A program made the position numbers and the translations under genes. A DNA stretch of 64,000 nucleotides from an uncultured Roseivirga sp. (GTDB lineage: Bacteria > Bacteroidota > Bacteroidia > Cytophagales > Cyclobacteriaceae): contig CANLOY010000004.1 of the NCBI GenBank assembly GCA_947493005.1, positions 248,001-312,000 of the forward strand. Reading direction: 5' to 3'. Position 1 is the first letter of the stretch; every line of letters starts with the position of its first letter. The notes under the pieces were generated by a model. That model was not told the DNA's origin, did not search any database, and saw nothing but the letters and a program-made list of their open reading frames with translations. This document shows, piece by piece, positions 1-10,900 of the stretch.

Positions 1-2
1 AT

Positions 3-1262
3 GGGGAGAAATATCATTCTGAAAAAGGACTTTATGACCTTTTATCAAGAAAGACAGATGAAGATAACCTTCGGTACCCCATAATTCACATCAAAGGAGA
101 GGATATTGAAATAGCACTTTCGCATACTAATCAGTATGGAGAAGATTACTACTCATTTGTCAACGGGCAGTATACTACACAAGGAGGTACTCATCAAGCC
201 GCTTTAAGAGAAGCTATCGTAAAAACTGTAAGAGAGTTTTATAACAAGAACTTCGATGCTTCAGATGTTAGAGCCTCTATTGTAGGCGCTATAGCTGTTA
301 GAGTACAGGAGCCAGTATTTGAGTCACAAACCAAAACAAAGCTTGGCTCGCAAAATGTTGCTCCTGATGGTCCCACAATGCGTTCTTTTGTCAACGACTT
401 CGTAAAAAAGGCCCTGGATGATTACCTACACAAGCACCCAGAAGTGGCAGACGCATTACAGAAAAGGATTCTACAGTCAGAGAGAGAACGTAAAGAGATT
501 GCCGGTATTAAAAAACTGGCAAATGACAGAGCCAAGAAAGCGAACCTACACAACAAGAAACTACGAGATTGCAGGATCCACCTGAACGATACCAAAAAGG
601 ATGAAGACTTGAGGAATGCAACTACACTGTTCATTACCGAAGGTGATTCAGCAAGTGGATCTATTACCAAATCAAGGAATGTCCAGACCCAAGCGGTTTT
701 TAGTTTAAGAGGAAAACCTCTGAATTGTTTTGGACAGACCAAGAAGGTGGTTTACGAAAATGAGGAATTCAACCTACTCCAGCATGCACTTAATATAGAA
801 GATGGCTTGGAGGGTTTACGTTATGATAAAATTGTGGTAGCTACTGATGCTGATGTAGATGGCATGCACATTAGATTATTGTTGCTGACATATTTTCTCC
901 AATTCTTCCCGGATTTGGTAAGGAGAGGCCATGTTTATATTCTGGAAACTCCCTTGTTCCGTGTGAGGAATAAGAAGGAAACTATTTACTGTTACAGTGA
1001 TGAAGAACGACAAAGGGCTATTGCCAAACTTGGAAATAAACCGGAGATCACTAGGTTTAAGGGGTTAGGAGAGATATCACCCGAAGAGTTTAAAACCTTT
1101 ATTGGGGCAGACATGAGGCTTGAGCCTATCATATTAAGAAAAGACACCAGTATTCAGGAACTATTGAAGTTCTATATGGGGAAAAACACACCTGACCGAC
1201 AAGGTTTTATCATTGATAACTTAAGAATTGAGAAAGATTTAGCCGAAGAAGAGGCAGCCTAA
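3..1262 (+). CDS. parE: DNA topoisomerase IV subunit B, 5' truncated by window edge
   Basis: ATPase/TOPRIM subunit of topoisomerase IV, which decatenates replicated chromosomes together with ParC. The frame is open from the first complete codon at position 3, so the ATPase N-terminus lies outside the window; 419 residues are visible. They include the transducer region ([10 protein letters not shown]), the TOPRIM glutamate motif [10 protein letters not shown], the metal-binding [10 protein letters not shown] and the C-terminal FKGLGE. The partner gene follows 29 bp downstream, which favours ParE over GyrB; the identity is inferred from this pairing and overall similarity. Confidence 0.93.
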   Translation, partial: GEKYHSEKGLYDLLSRKTDEDNLRYPIIHIKGEDIEIALSHTNQYGEDYYSFVNGQYTTQGGTHQAALREAIVKTVREFYNKNFDASDVRASIVGAIAVRVQEPVFESQTKTKLGSQNVAPDGPTMRSFVNDFVKKALDDYLHKHPEVADALQKRILQSERERKEIAGIKKLANDRAKKANLHNKKLRDCRIHLNDTKKDEDLRNATTLFITEGDSASGSITKSRNVQTQAVFSLRGKPLNCFGQTKKVVYENEEFNLLQHALNIEDGLEGLRYDKIVVATDADVDGMHIRLLLLTYFLQFFPDLVRRGHVYILETPLFRVRNKKETIYCYSDEERQRAIAKLGNKPEITRFKGLGEISPEEFKTFIGADMRLEPIILRKDTSIQELLKFYMGKNTPDRQGFIIDNLRIEKDLAEEEAA

Positions 1263-1291
1263 ATTCTGAAAATCCTGATTCAGACAATAGA

Positions 1292-4060
1292 ATGAGCGAA
1301 GAAAATATAGAAGATCTTAACAACGAAGAAGACGGCCAGATTAAAGAGGTGATTCCAGTTTCGGGGATGTACGAAAACTGGTTTCTGGAGTATGCCTCCT
1401 ATGTAATCCTGGAAAGGGCAGTTCCTGCAATTGAAGATGGACTGAAACCAGTTCAAAGAAGAATCCTTCACTCTATGAAGGAGATGGATGATGGCCGGTT
1501 TAATAAAGTAGCTAATGTCATTGGGCAAACAATGCAATATCATCCACATGGTGATGCTTCTATTGGAGATGCTATTGTAAACCTGGGACAAAAGGACTTG
1601 CTGATAGAAACTCAGGGTAATTGGGGAGATATCAGGACAGGAGATAGTGCCGCTGCTGCCAGGTATATTGAAGCTCGCTTATCCAAATTTGCACTGGATG
1701 TCGTTTTCAATCCCCAAACCACCGATTGGCAACTGTCTTACGATGGTAGAAAGAAAGAACCTGTAACATTACCAGTTAAATTCCCTTTGCTTCTTGCTCA
1801 GGGAGTAGAAGGTATTGCCGTTGGTCTTTCGACCAAAATACTTCCTCACAACTTTATCGAGCTAATTCAAGCATCGATTAAAATATTGCAGGGTAAAAAA
1901 CCTAAGATATATCCAGACTTTCCAACAGGAGGTATGGCCGATTTTTCGGAGTACAATGAGGGACAAAGAGGAGGTAAAGTAAAAGTCAGAGCACGTATTG
2001 AAGAGGTTGATAAGAAAACTCTTGCTATACGGGATATACCTTATGGAAGTACCACTACCGGTCTTATTGATTCGATTATCAAAGCCAATGATAAGGGTAA
2101 GATTAAAATCAAAAAAGTAGTTGATAACACTGCTGAGCATGTAGAGATTCTGATAGAACTAGCAACAGGGCAATCACCTAACATTACGATAGATGCCTTA
2201 TATGCTTTTACTGATTGTGAGAGTAGCATATCGCCAAATGCCTGTGTGATTATTGATGAGAAGCCACATTTTGTGACCGTCACTGATATGCTCAAGGTTT
2301 GTACAAATCAAACCGTTGAGCTGCTCAGGAGAGAACTCGAAATTAGAAAAGGCGAGTTACTGGAAAAGATTCTGTTTTCTTCTTTAGAGAAGATTTTTAT
2401 CGAGAATAGAATCTATAGAGATATTGAAGAGTGTGAAACCTGGGAAGCTGTACTTGAGACTATAGATAAAGGTCTTGATCCATTCAAGAAGGATTTCTAT
2501 CGACAAATTACCACGGAAGATATCGTTAGACTCACGGAAATTAAAATCAAGAGAATATCCAGATTTGATTCATTCAAAGCCGATGAGTTGATGCGAAAGC
2601 TTGAAGACGAATTGGCTGAAGTTGAGCATAACCTGGCGAACCTCATTGAATATGCCATTGCCTACTTCCAGCGACTGCTTGAAAAGTATAGCAAAGGCAA
2701 GGAAAGAAAAACTGAGATTAAGTCTTTCGAAAACATTACGGCTACAGTTGTAGCGGCTAACAATGCCAAGCTTTATATGAATCGAAAAGACGGGTTTATA
2801 GGTTATGGCTTAAAGAAAGATGAGTTCGTTTGTGAATGCTCTGATATTGATGATATCATAGTTTTTCGTGCGGACGGGAAGTTTCAGGTAGTTCGTATTT
2901 CCGATAAAATATTTGTGGGGAAAGACATTCTTTGGGCAGGAGTCTTTAAGAAGAATGACGAACGCATGGTCTATAACCTGATGTACCTTGATGGCAAGTC
3001 GGGGAGAAGTATGGTCAAACGTTTTCAGGTACTCGGTGTTACCAGAGACAGAGAGTACGACTTGACAAAGGGAGAGAGAGGCTCTAAAGTGCTTTACTTT
3101 ACCGCCAATCCTAATGGAGAAGCTGAATTGGTTACTGTTTACCTTACTTCGGGAGCAAAAGCCAGAATCAAAGTGTTTGACTTCAACTTTGCTGATATTG
3201 AAATAAAGGGAAGAGGGGCCGGAGGAAACATTGTGACAAAATACCCTGTTAGGAAAGTACAGTTGAAGATGGAAGGCAAATCCACTCTAGGAGGACTTGA
3301 TATATGGTATGATGAGTCGGTAGGTAGATTGAATCGTGATGAGAGAGGGGAGCTTCTGGGCAACTTTCAGGCTGATGATTCCATTCTGGTTATTTACACT
3401 TCGGGTGAGTACGAACTGACATCATTTGATTTGACTAATCGTTATGAGCCATCTAAAATCCATTTGATAGAAAAATTTGATCCGGAAGGAGTTATTGGGG
3501 CAGTTCACTTCGATGGGAGTTCTGCAACACATTACGTGAAACGTTTTCTGGTTGAAACCAGCACCAGAGATAAAAAATTCATGTTTATTGGTGAAGAGAA
3601 GGGCTCTAAAATGTTGTTGGCCACAACCTTAAAAGATGCTCAAATTGAAGTGCATTATACGGTAAAAGGGTCACGCGAACGCAAGACTACTGTTTTTGAC
3701 ATGGATATGCTGATTGACATCAAAGGTTGGAAAGCTACAGGCAATAAGTTGTCTCCGCATAATGTGAAGAAAGTAATCTTGCTTGGAGGGAGTAAGAAAC
3801 AAGAAGCAGAAGAATCTGGTGAAGAAGATAAAGTTGAAGAGGTGGTTGCAACACCTTCTCAGATAGAAGCTCAGTCGGTTTCTGAGAGAAAGGAAGAGGC
3901 AAAAGTTGAAGTAAAGAAAGCACCAGAAGAACCGATTGAAAAGTTCAAAACACAAGAGAAAACTGAAGAAAAAGCTCCGAAGCCTGAGCCAGCTAAGAAA
4001 GAAGACAAGAAAAAGGGTGGCGGAGGCTATAATGTCGGAGACACGATAGAATTGTTCTGA
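1292..4060 (+). CDS. parC: DNA topoisomerase IV subunit A
   Basis: Breakage-reunion subunit of topoisomerase IV. The N-terminal winged-helix domain is clear (ERAVPAIEDGLKPVQRRIL, QYHPHGDASIGDAIV), and the catalytic tyrosine is Tyr125 in AAARYIEARLS. A C-terminal beta-pinwheel follows up to about residue 830. The last 85 residues or so are a low-complexity Lys/Glu/Pro tail ending in a Gly-rich patch, probably disordered. At 922 aa it is longer than a typical ParC because of this tail. It is co-transcribed with parE just upstream. Confidence 0.95.
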   Translation: MSEENIEDLNNEEDGQIKEVIPVSGMYENWFLEYASYVILERAVPAIEDGLKPVQRRILHSMKEMDDGRFNKVANVIGQTMQYHPHGDASIGDAIVNLGQKDLLIETQGNWGDIRTGDSAAAARYIEARLSKFALDVVFNPQTTDWQLSYDGRKKEPVTLPVKFPLLLAQGVEGIAVGLSTKILPHNFIELIQASIKILQGKKPKIYPDFPTGGMADFSEYNEGQRGGKVKVRARIEEVDKKTLAIRDIPYGSTTTGLIDSIIKANDKGKIKIKKVVDNTAEHVEILIELATGQSPNITIDALYAFTDCESSISPNACVIIDEKPHFVTVTDMLKVCTNQTVELLRRELEIRKGELLEKILFSSLEKIFIENRIYRDIEECETWEAVLETIDKGLDPFKKDFYRQITTEDIVRLTEIKIKRISRFDSFKADELMRKLEDELAEVEHNLANLIEYAIAYFQRLLEKYSKGKERKTEIKSFENITATVVAANNAKLYMNRKDGFIGYGLKKDEFVCECSDIDDIIVFRADGKFQVVRISDKIFVGKDILWAGVFKKNDERMVYNLMYLDGKSGRSMVKRFQVLGVTRDREYDLTKGERGSKVLYFTANPNGEAELVTVYLTSGAKARIKVFDFNFADIEIKGRGAGGNIVTKYPVRKVQLKMEGKSTLGGLDIWYDESVGRLNRDERGELLGNFQADDSILVIYTSGEYELTSFDLTNRYEPSKIHLIEKFDPEGVIGAVHFDGSSATHYVKRFLVETSTRDKKFMFIGEEKGSKMLLATTLKDAQIEVHYTVKGSRERKTTVFDMDMLIDIKGWKATGNKLSPHNVKKVILLGGSKKQEAEESGEEDKVEEVVATPSQIEAQSVSERKEEAKVEVKKAPEEPIEKFKTQEKTEEKAPKPEPAKKEDKKKGGGGYNVGDTIELF

Positions 4061-4236
4061 TTACTGAATTTCGGTAAGGGTACAAACAGTACAGGTTGTT
4101 TAATGATTATACAACAATATTTAGTTGTAATAAGGTTGTTAAAATATTGTTTGTTCATCTTCCGAAGCTGTTGGTTTTTAAAAGCCAGCGGCTTTCTTTT
4201 TTTAATACAATCACTTTGAAGAAGCAATTGATCCAA

Positions 4237-4884
4237 ATGTTGGAAGAATTTATTACACCCAATAAAGTTGAGGTGATTGAACAAGTACTTTCTGAAAGAA
4301 CCCGCCATTTAACGATTGTACTAGAAGATATCTATCATGCACAAAATGCAAGTGCTGTAATGAGAACTTGTGACTGCTTTGGAATACAGGATTTGTACAT
4401 TACGCAACGATTGCATGATTATGAAGTAAACCCGAATGTGGTGAGGGGTGCTTCAAAATGGGTCAGTCAACATAAGTTCGAGAGAGAAGAAACAAGTACA
4501 AAAAAGTGTTTTGAAGAACTCAGGAAAAAAAAATATCGCATTGTCGGGACAACCCCATCAAAGGATACAGTGTCTATCCATGAGTTGGATATAAAAGACA
4601 AGACTGCAATTGTTTTTGGCACAGAGTTAGATGGACTGACCGACTATGCTAAAGGGCAGGTTGATGAATTGGTTCATATACCTATGTATGGTTTTACAGA
4701 GTCTTTCAATATTTCGGTTAGTGCAGCTTTGATACTTCAGGAATTAGTTTCCAGGTTAAAAAAGAGCGATATAGTCTGGCAATTGACAGATGAAGAGAAA
4801 GAAGAATTGAAACTTGAGTGGTATTCCAGAATTGTAAAAAGATCTGATTTACATATTAAAAACTTTATCAAGGAACATTCTTGA
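4237..4884 (+). CDS. trmH: SpoU/TrmH-family RNA 2'-O-methyltransferase
   Basis: SPOUT methyltransferase predicted to methylate a guanosine ribose in RNA; TrmH acts on tRNA G18. The SpoU motifs are present in order: an N-terminal substrate motif (RTRHLTIVLEDIYHAQNASAVMRTC, of which ASAVMRTC is typical), IVFGTELDGLT and IPMYGFTESFNISVSAALIL. I chose the ATG at 4237, giving 215 aa, the usual family length. The frame stays open upstream to 4096, but that extension is Phe/Leu/Lys-rich and unlike the family. The exact RNA target cannot be read from sequence. Confidence 0.85.
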   Translation: MLEEFITPNKVEVIEQVLSERTRHLTIVLEDIYHAQNASAVMRTCDCFGIQDLYITQRLHDYEVNPNVVRGASKWVSQHKFEREETSTKKCFEELRKKKYRIVGTTPSKDTVSIHELDIKDKTAIVFGTELDGLTDYAKGQVDELVHIPMYGFTESFNISVSAALILQELVSRLKKSDIVWQLTDEEKEELKLEWYSRIVKRSDLHIKNFIKEHS

Positions 4885-4981
4885 ATACTTCGGGGTTAAA
4901 TGCCAAAGAATATTCAATTGCACTGACTTTTTTTGTCTTTACTACGTTAAACTAAGGTTTAGAAACTTAAAACACTTCAAT

Positions 4982-7489
4982 TTGAAACTAAGGTCATTTT
5001 TATCAATACTCGTTTTACTAGCAAGTATTGTTTCAGTCTACGGGCAAACGGTTATTGAAGGAAAGGTGATAGATGCCGAAAGTGGCGACCCTATTCCATT
5101 TGCCAATGTAGTTATAAAAGGAACAAACATTGGTTCTCCAACAGATTTTGATGGGTTTTATAGAATTGAAGGAGAAGCTGAATCCGATACTCTATGGGTT
5201 TCTTATATAGGCTATGAGAAAAAGGCCAAGGTGTATAAAAAAGGAGTTACTCAAACTATCAACTTTCAGCTGAAACCAGAAACCACCAGTCTGGGGGATT
5301 TTGTGGTTTTTGCTAAAAAACAAGAAAACCCTGCCTTCGCTATCATGCGCTCGGTTATAAAGAATAAGGGCAAAAATGACAAAAGAACGTTGGCTGCTTA
5401 CGAGTATGAGAGTTATAACAAAATTCAGATTGATGTTGATAATATCTCGGAAAAACTAAAGCAGAAAAAGTATATGCAGAAGATCTCTGCTGTACTGGAT
5501 TCGATAGAAGTAATCGCAGGAGAAGATGGAAAACCTGTGTTACCTCTGTTTATTTCAGAATCTCTTTCCAAATTCTATTATAGAGACAATCCAAGGCTTC
5601 AGAAAGAAGAAATCCAGCGGACCAGAATTAAAGGAGTTGCTATCGAAGATGGTTCGTTAATCTCACAAATAATTGGCTCTTCATTTCAGGAGTATAATTT
5701 CTATCAGAATCGAATGAATATTGTGGAGCGAGAGTTTGCTTCACCGATTGGTGATGGTTGGCGTCTGATTTACAACTATGAGTTAGAAGATAGTCTGTAT
5801 ATAGGGGATGAGTTTTGTTACTTATTGGATTTTAAGCCTAAAAATGATCAGGAACTTGCATTCTTTGGGAAGCTTTGGATTAGTAAGGAAGATTTTGCCA
5901 TCAAGCAGATTGATGCCACTATGCAACCAACAGCAAACCTGAATTTTATTGATAGAATAAAAATTCAACAGGAGTTAGAACGAACTGAAACTGGAGCCTG
6001 GCTTCCTGTCAAATCCAGGGTGTTGATAGATGCCTCTGAATTGACTAAAAAATCTGCAGGGTTTTTGGCGAAATTCTATACTTCCAACAAGAATATCAAA
6101 GTCACAGAACCAAAGCCTCCCAGGTTTTTTGAAAGAACCATTGAACTGGCAGAAGATGCCAGGTATAGTGACGAAAAGTTCTGGGAAGAAAGTCGACATG
6201 ATAAACTAAGCCCCACTGAGGTTAATGTGATGGCGATGATTGATTCATTGAATAACATCAGATTTGTTAAAACCTGGACATCAATTTTGAAGACTGTAGC
6301 CAGAGGGTATTTTGAAGTAGGAAAACTGGATTTAGGACCCTGGCCATTTTTGATAGGGTCCAATGATGTAGAAGGGTTCCGTTTGAGAGTAGGAGGCAGA
6401 ACAAATGAAAATTTCAGCAGAAAATGGCAACTAAACGGGTATACTGCATATGGTTTCAAAGATGAACGTTTCAAATATGGTATGGGCGTTAATGTAATCC
6501 TTGATCGGGATAAATGGACAACTTTAACTGCAAGCTATCGAAATGATGTCGATCAATTCGGAATTCAACCAGACCCAGTAACGGCTCTTGCCGATGGAAG
6601 CGCATTTCTTGCTTTAACCCAACTGGGTAATTTAGTTAGACCATTCAGGTATCAACGCTATCAGCTAGAAGGAACTCGTCAGTTCTCGCGCTCATTCTCA
6701 GCAGCATTGCAATTGAAAAAACAAGACTTTAATCCTCAATTCAATTTTAGGTATAGAACAGACCTTAATAGAGCAGACTCTCCACTAGCTTCAGATTTTC
6801 AGACTACTGAAGCTACAATCAGATTAAAATTTGCCAGGGATGAAACTTTTTTGATTAATGATAATAACCGTTTTAGCCTGGGTACACTCAGGTGGCCAAT
6901 ATTCTTATTATCATATACAAGAGGATTTAAGAGTTTAGGAGGAGATTTTGAGTATAGTAAAATAAACTTTGGAGTGTCACAGCGCATCAAAATGGGGTTT
7001 TGGGGAGTGTCCAGATATCAGGTTAATGCAGGACATATTTTTGAAGATGTACCTTACCCACTGCTGACTGCACATATTGGAAATGAGCAGTTTGTATATA
7101 CCGATATAGCATTTAATACCATGAACTTCTATGAGTTTGCGAGTCAGTCATTTGCTTCTTTGAGGTACCAGCATAGCTTTGAAGGCTTTGTTTTTAACCG
7201 TATACCACTGATGAGAAAATTGAAGTGGCGATTGATTGGTACCGGAAATGTACTTTTCGGAGGTGTGAGTCAGAGTACCTTAAATGCGCAGGTACGAAAA
7301 GATGAGTTAGGTAATGATCTGCCTTTTTTCAATGTACTGGAAAGTGGAAGACCGTTTGCCGAAGTAGGCTTGGGTGTAGAGAATATCTTTAAGTTTTTCA
7401 GAGTAGATGTAGTTAGGAGACTTACTTACCTTGAAAACCCCGGAATCGACAAAACGAGCCTGAAATTCAGCTTCAATTTAACATTGTAA
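4982..7489 (+). CDS. DUF5686 family outer-membrane protein with carboxypeptidase-like regulatory domain
   Basis: The first codon is TTG; no ATG lies nearby in frame, and the predicted signal peptide begins right there (MKLRSFLSILVLLASIVSVYG). After cleavage comes a CarboxypepD_reg-like beta-sandwich (about residues 24-100), as in TonB-linked Bacteroidota proteins. A DUF5686-type region follows, and the second half is rich in aromatic, alternating strands, as in an outer-membrane barrel. The end, SLKFSFNLTL, looks like a final barrel strand. Function is unknown; the family is common in Bacteroidota. No TonB box or plug is evident. Confidence 0.85.
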   Translation: MKLRSFLSILVLLASIVSVYGQTVIEGKVIDAESGDPIPFANVVIKGTNIGSPTDFDGFYRIEGEAESDTLWVSYIGYEKKAKVYKKGVTQTINFQLKPETTSLGDFVVFAKKQENPAFAIMRSVIKNKGKNDKRTLAAYEYESYNKIQIDVDNISEKLKQKKYMQKISAVLDSIEVIAGEDGKPVLPLFISESLSKFYYRDNPRLQKEEIQRTRIKGVAIEDGSLISQIIGSSFQEYNFYQNRMNIVEREFASPIGDGWRLIYNYELEDSLYIGDEFCYLLDFKPKNDQELAFFGKLWISKEDFAIKQIDATMQPTANLNFIDRIKIQQELERTETGAWLPVKSRVLIDASELTKKSAGFLAKFYTSNKNIKVTEPKPPRFFERTIELAEDARYSDEKFWEESRHDKLSPTEVNVMAMIDSLNNIRFVKTWTSILKTVARGYFEVGKLDLGPWPFLIGSNDVEGFRLRVGGRTNENFSRKWQLNGYTAYGFKDERFKYGMGVNVILDRDKWTTLTASYRNDVDQFGIQPDPVTALADGSAFLALTQLGNLVRPFRYQRYQLEGTRQFSRSFSAALQLKKQDFNPQFNFRYRTDLNRADSPLASDFQTTEATIRLKFARDETFLINDNNRFSLGTLRWPIFLLSYTRGFKSLGGDFEYSKINFGVSQRIKMGFWGVSRYQVNAGHIFEDVPYPLLTAHIGNEQFVYTDIAFNTMNFYEFASQSFASLRYQHSFEGFVFNRIPLMRKLKWRLIGTGNVLFGGVSQSTLNAQVRKDELGNDLPFFNVLESGRPFAEVGLGVENIFKFFRVDVVRRLTYLENPGIDKTSLKFSFNLTL

Positions 7490-7603
7490 AATCTTTAATT
7501 AATCAGCTTTTTAAGGTCTTAGTCATTATTATTATTGCATATTTGCATTCGCATAAAATGTTTTTTAAATCCTGTTGGTTTGTAGCAACAGTTATCGACA
7601 AAA

Positions 7604-9568
7604 ATGAGTCAAGATCAGATTAAAATTACGCTTCCTGATGGAAGTATCAGAGCGTATGCCAAAGGCTCATCCGCAATGGATGTAGCGCTTAGTATTAGTG
7701 AAGGATTAGCAAGAAATGTACTTGCAGCAGAGGTTGATGGAGAAGTTTGGGATGCTTCCAGACCTATCCAAAAAGATTCAGCAGTAAAATTACTCACCTG
7801 GAATGATGATGGTGGTAAATCTACATTCTGGCACTCTTCAGCGCATCTTATGGCAGAAGCTTTAGAAGCATTATATCCTGGAGTAAAGCTTGGAATAGGC
7901 CCCGCTATCGAACATGGCTATTATTACGATGTAGACTTTGGTGATGTAGAATTCCATGCCTCAGAGCTGGAGAAAGTTGAAGAGAAAATGATCGAACTGG
8001 CTCGGCAAAAGAACCAGTACGTCCGAAAGGATATATCTAAACAAGAGGCTGTTGAGTATTTTACAGCAAAAGACGATGAGTACAAACTAGAACTTATCGA
8101 TGGTTTGGAAGATGGAAGTATTACCTTCTATGAACAAGGCAACTTCACTGATTTATGCCGTGGCCCACATATTCCGCATACTGGTTTTATTAAAGCCATT
8201 AAATTACTGAGTATTGCCGGTGCTTACTGGAGAGGTGATGAAAGCAGAAAGCAACTTACTCGTATTTATGGAATTACTTTCCCCAAGCAGAAAGAACTTA
8301 CGGAGTATCTGTACATGCTTGAAGAGGCAAAGAAACGTGATCACAGAAAACTTGGTAAAGAACTGGAGCTATTCACTTTTTCGGAGAAAGTAGGAATGGG
8401 GTTGCCTCTATGGCTGCCTAAAGGAACCAAGCTCAGAGAAAGGCTTGAAACCTTTATGAGGAAAGCACAAATAAGGGCAGGTTACGATCCAGTGGTTACA
8501 CCGCATATTGGCCATAAAGATTTATATGTTACATCTGGCCATTATGAAAAGTACGGTGAAGACTCTTTTCAGCCAATAAAAACACCTCACGAAGGAGAGG
8601 AGTTTTTGTTAAAACCAATGAATTGTCCTCACCATTGCGAGATTTACAAATCACGACCTAGGTCTTATAAAGATTTACCAATTCGATACGCTGAATTTGG
8701 TACTGTATATAGATATGAGCAAAGTGGAGAGTTGCACGGCCTGACACGGGTAAGAGGCTTTACTCAGGATGATGCACATATTTTCTGTATGCAGGATCAG
8801 GTAAAGCAAGAGTTTATCAAGGTTATCGATTTAGTACTTTATGTATTTGAATCTCTTGGCTTTGAAGATTATACCGCTCAGATTTCACTTCGAGATCCGG
8901 AGAAGAAAGAGAAGTATATTGGTTCTGATGAAGCTTGGGAGAAAGCAGAAAATGCGATTATTGAAGCTTCAGCAGAAAAAGGATTAAAGACAGTTACTGA
9001 ACTAGGAGAGGCAGCTTTCTATGGACCAAAGCTTGACTTTATGGTGAAAGATGCTTTGGGTAGAAAATGGCAGCTTGGAACTATTCAGGTTGATTATAAC
9101 TTACCTGAAAGATTTGGCTTGGAATTCACTGGTTCTGATAATAGCAAGCACAGACCGGTTATGTTGCATAGAGCACCGTTTGGGTCTTTAGAAAGGTTTG
9201 TAGCAGTTCTCATTGAGCATTGTGGTGGTGATTTTCCTCTGTGGTTAACCCCCGATCAGGTAGCTATATTACCTATTTCGGAAAAGTATGCTGATTATGC
9301 TCAGGAATTGTATAAACTTCTGGAGTCGGAAGATATTACTGGATTTGTAGATAACAGAGATGAGAAAATTGGCCGAAAAATCCGTGATGCAGAGGTGAAA
9401 AAGATTCCAATTATGTTGATTGTTGGGGAAAAAGAAGAATCGGATCGTGCAGTTTCGGTAAGGCGTCACGGACAGGGTGATGTAGGAAGCTTAAAGGTTG
9501 CAGAGTTCATATCTTACTTCAACAAAGAGAAAGCTAGCTCAATGGGCTATAATGATAATGTTATATAA
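7604..9568 (+). CDS. thrS: Threonyl-tRNA synthetase
   Basis: Charges tRNA-Thr. Visible domains are an N-terminal TGS domain (about 1-65) and the editing domain with the HxxxH pair at His77/His81 (HSSAH). The class II catalytic core carries the zinc-site cysteine in [10 protein letters not shown] and motif 2 ([22 protein letters not shown]); the anticodon-binding domain runs from about 545. At 654 aa it is full length. It leads the conserved thrS-infC-rpmI-rplT cluster. I see no T-box or leader peptide upstream; an imperfect -7 element (CATATTTG, 7538-7545) is the only promoter hint. Confidence 0.97.
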   Translation: MSQDQIKITLPDGSIRAYAKGSSAMDVALSISEGLARNVLAAEVDGEVWDASRPIQKDSAVKLLTWNDDGGKSTFWHSSAHLMAEALEALYPGVKLGIGPAIEHGYYYDVDFGDVEFHASELEKVEEKMIELARQKNQYVRKDISKQEAVEYFTAKDDEYKLELIDGLEDGSITFYEQGNFTDLCRGPHIPHTGFIKAIKLLSIAGAYWRGDESRKQLTRIYGITFPKQKELTEYLYMLEEAKKRDHRKLGKELELFTFSEKVGMGLPLWLPKGTKLRERLETFMRKAQIRAGYDPVVTPHIGHKDLYVTSGHYEKYGEDSFQPIKTPHEGEEFLLKPMNCPHHCEIYKSRPRSYKDLPIRYAEFGTVYRYEQSGELHGLTRVRGFTQDDAHIFCMQDQVKQEFIKVIDLVLYVFESLGFEDYTAQISLRDPEKKEKYIGSDEAWEKAENAIIEASAEKGLKTVTELGEAAFYGPKLDFMVKDALGRKWQLGTIQVDYNLPERFGLEFTGSDNSKHRPVMLHRAPFGSLERFVAVLIEHCGGDFPLWLTPDQVAILPISEKYADYAQELYKLLESEDITGFVDNRDEKIGRKIRDAEVKKIPIMLIVGEKEESDRAVSVRRHGQGDVGSLKVAEFISYFNKEKASSMGYNDNVI

Positions 9569-9579
9569 AAACAGAGGGT

Positions 9580-9610
9580 ATTGATTATTAGAAAAATATC
9601 CCGATATTTG
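9580..9610 (+). promoter_or_regulatory. Possible infC promoter (Bacteroidota type)
   Basis: ATTG at 9580-9583 and GATATTTG at 9603-9610 are 19 bp apart. This matches the Bacteroidota TTTG/TAnnTTTG layout with one mismatch in each box. It would give infC-rpmI-rplT its own transcript in addition to read-through from thrS. Confidence 0.4.
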
Positions 9611-9629
9611 CGTTCATTTTTGATAAAAC

Positions 9630-9637
9630 AAGGAGGT
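9630..9637 (+). promoter_or_regulatory. Strong Shine-Dalgarno site that decides the infC start
   Basis: AAGGAGGT is a near-perfect anti-SD complement, unusual in this window where most genes lack one. It lies 5 nt before an in-frame ATC at 9642 and 14 nt before the ATG at 9651. The spacing therefore points to ATC as the initiation codon. Confidence 0.7.
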
Positions 9638-9641
9638 AACA

Positions 9642-10196
9642 ATCGCTAAAATGAGAAGACGCTACCCCCCAAGAGGAAGGGTAGAAGAGCCATACAAGGT
9701 CAATGGTAGAATTACTGCAACCGAAGTACGTGTTGTAGGAGAAAATGTAGAACAAGGGGTTTTTCCCCTGAGTAAGGCCTTAGACATGGCCAGAGCTCAA
9801 AGCTTAGATCTTGTGGAGATCTCGCCAAAAGCGGTACCACCTGTTTGTAAAGTAATTGACTATTCAAAGTTTAAGTACGAACAGAAGAAGAAGCAAAAGG
9901 AAATAAAAGCCAAAGCTGCTAAAACTGTTTTGAAAGAAATCAGGTTCGGGCCTAATACGGATGATCATGATTTCGAATTTAAACTGAAGCATGCAATTAA
10001 CTTCTTAAATGAGGGAGCAAAAGTGAAAGCTTATGTACACTTCAAAGGGAGGACTATTGTGTATAAAGAAAGAGGTGAGATATTGTTGCTTAAGTTTGCG
10101 CAGGCTCTTGAAGAGTATGCCAAAGTAGAGCAGTTACCAAAATTGGAGGGTAAAAGAATGTTCCTCTTTTTGGCACCTAAAACAGGTAAGAAATAA
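9642..10196 (+). CDS. infC: Translation initiation factor IF-3, probable AUC start
   Basis: IF-3 controls start-codon and initiator-tRNA selection on the 30S subunit. The protein has the family's N-domain ([26 protein letters not shown]), a basic linker and the C-domain ([21 protein letters not shown]). I start it at ATC 9642 rather than ATG 9651, since only ATC sits at the right distance from the strong SD; the two are in frame and differ by three residues. infC uses AUU/AUC/AUA in many bacteria, which lets IF-3 repress its own translation. The product is 184 aa with this start. Confidence 0.93.
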   Translation: MAKMRRRYPPRGRVEEPYKVNGRITATEVRVVGENVEQGVFPLSKALDMARAQSLDLVEISPKAVPPVCKVIDYSKFKYEQKKKQKEIKAKAAKTVLKEIRFGPNTDDHDFEFKLKHAINFLNEGAKVKAYVHFKGRTIVYKERGEILLLKFAQALEEYAKVEQLPKLEGKRMFLFLAPKTGKK

Positions 10197-10216
10197 TTAA
10201 TTAACTAGTTATAATA

Positions 10217-10411
10217 ATGCCCAAAGTAAAAACTAAATCTGGAGCAAAAAAACGTTTCAAATTGACTGGAACTGGCAAGATTAAGAGAAAGCATGCTTTC
10301 AAAAGCCATATCCTAACAAAGAAAGAGACGAAGCAAAAACGTAATTTGACTCAAAGTGGCTTGGTAGACAAGTCTGATGAGCCTAACGTTAAGCACATGC
10401 TCAACATTTAA
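10217..10411 (+). CDS. rpmI: 50S ribosomal protein bL35
   Basis: A small, very basic protein of the large ribosomal subunit. At 64 aa it has the family length and the signature start [20 protein letters not shown] followed by [16 protein letters not shown]. It lies 20 bp after infC and before rplT in the standard order. Its expression is probably coupled to IF-3 and bL20 through the shared transcript. Confidence 0.97.
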   Translation: MPKVKTKSGAKKRFKLTGTGKIKRKHAFKSHILTKKETKQKRNLTQSGLVDKSDEPNVKHMLNI

Positions 10412-10496
10412 AACAATTTAAGGTTTCATGTTTAACCAGAGTTTTGGTCTTAAGAATTCCAATTAGTGAGTCGCCAAAAATCAAAAAAGTAAAATT

Positions 10497-10844
10497 ATGC
10501 CAAGATCAGTTAACACAGTAGCGTCAAGAGCAAAAAGAAAAAGAATCCTCAAGCAAGCCAAGGGCTATTGGGGGAGAAGAAAAAATGTATGGACGGTAGC
10601 CAAAAATGCCGTTGAAAAAGGTCTCACTTATTCATACAGAGACAGGAAAGCTAAAAAGAGAGAATTCAGAAAACTTTGGATTCAAAGAATCAATGCTGGA
10701 GCAAGACTTCACGGGATGTCTTATTCTCAGTTTATGGGCAAAATAGGACAGTCAGGTATTGAATTGAACAGAAAAGTACTTGCTGATTTAGCAATGAACC
10801 ACCCAGAAGCATTCAAAGCGGTGGTTGATAAAGTGAAAAAATAA
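10497..10844 (+). CDS. rplT: 50S ribosomal protein bL20
   Basis: An early-assembly 23S rRNA-binding protein. Full length at 115 aa, with the family's basic N-terminal extension ([20 protein letters not shown]) and the globular part with [13 protein letters not shown]. bL20 represses its own operon in other bacteria. The 85-bp rpmI-rplT spacer holds a small possible hairpin (ACCA...TGGT around 10436-10449), but I cannot show that it is a bL20 site. Confidence 0.97.
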   Translation: MPRSVNTVASRAKRKRILKQAKGYWGRRKNVWTVAKNAVEKGLTYSYRDRKAKKREFRKLWIQRINAGARLHGMSYSQFMGKIGQSGIELNRKVLADLAMNHPEAFKAVVDKVKK

Positions 10845-10867
10845 GTCAATTCGACTTTCGAAATACA

Positions 10868-10900
10868 AACCCTGGTTCGCTAAGAATCAGGGTTTTTTTA
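10868..10900 (+). terminator. Intrinsic terminator after rplT
   Basis: An 11-bp stem (10868-10878 with 10884-10894, one G-U pair) with a 5-nt loop is followed by a run of T. It ends the thrS-infC-rpmI-rplT unit and overlaps the 3' end of the convergent lipoprotein gene. Confidence 0.85.

Noticed and set aside
7490..7603. T-box or leader-peptide control of thrS
   Set aside because: The 114-bp gap shows no T-box sequence, no Thr-rich ORF and no terminator.
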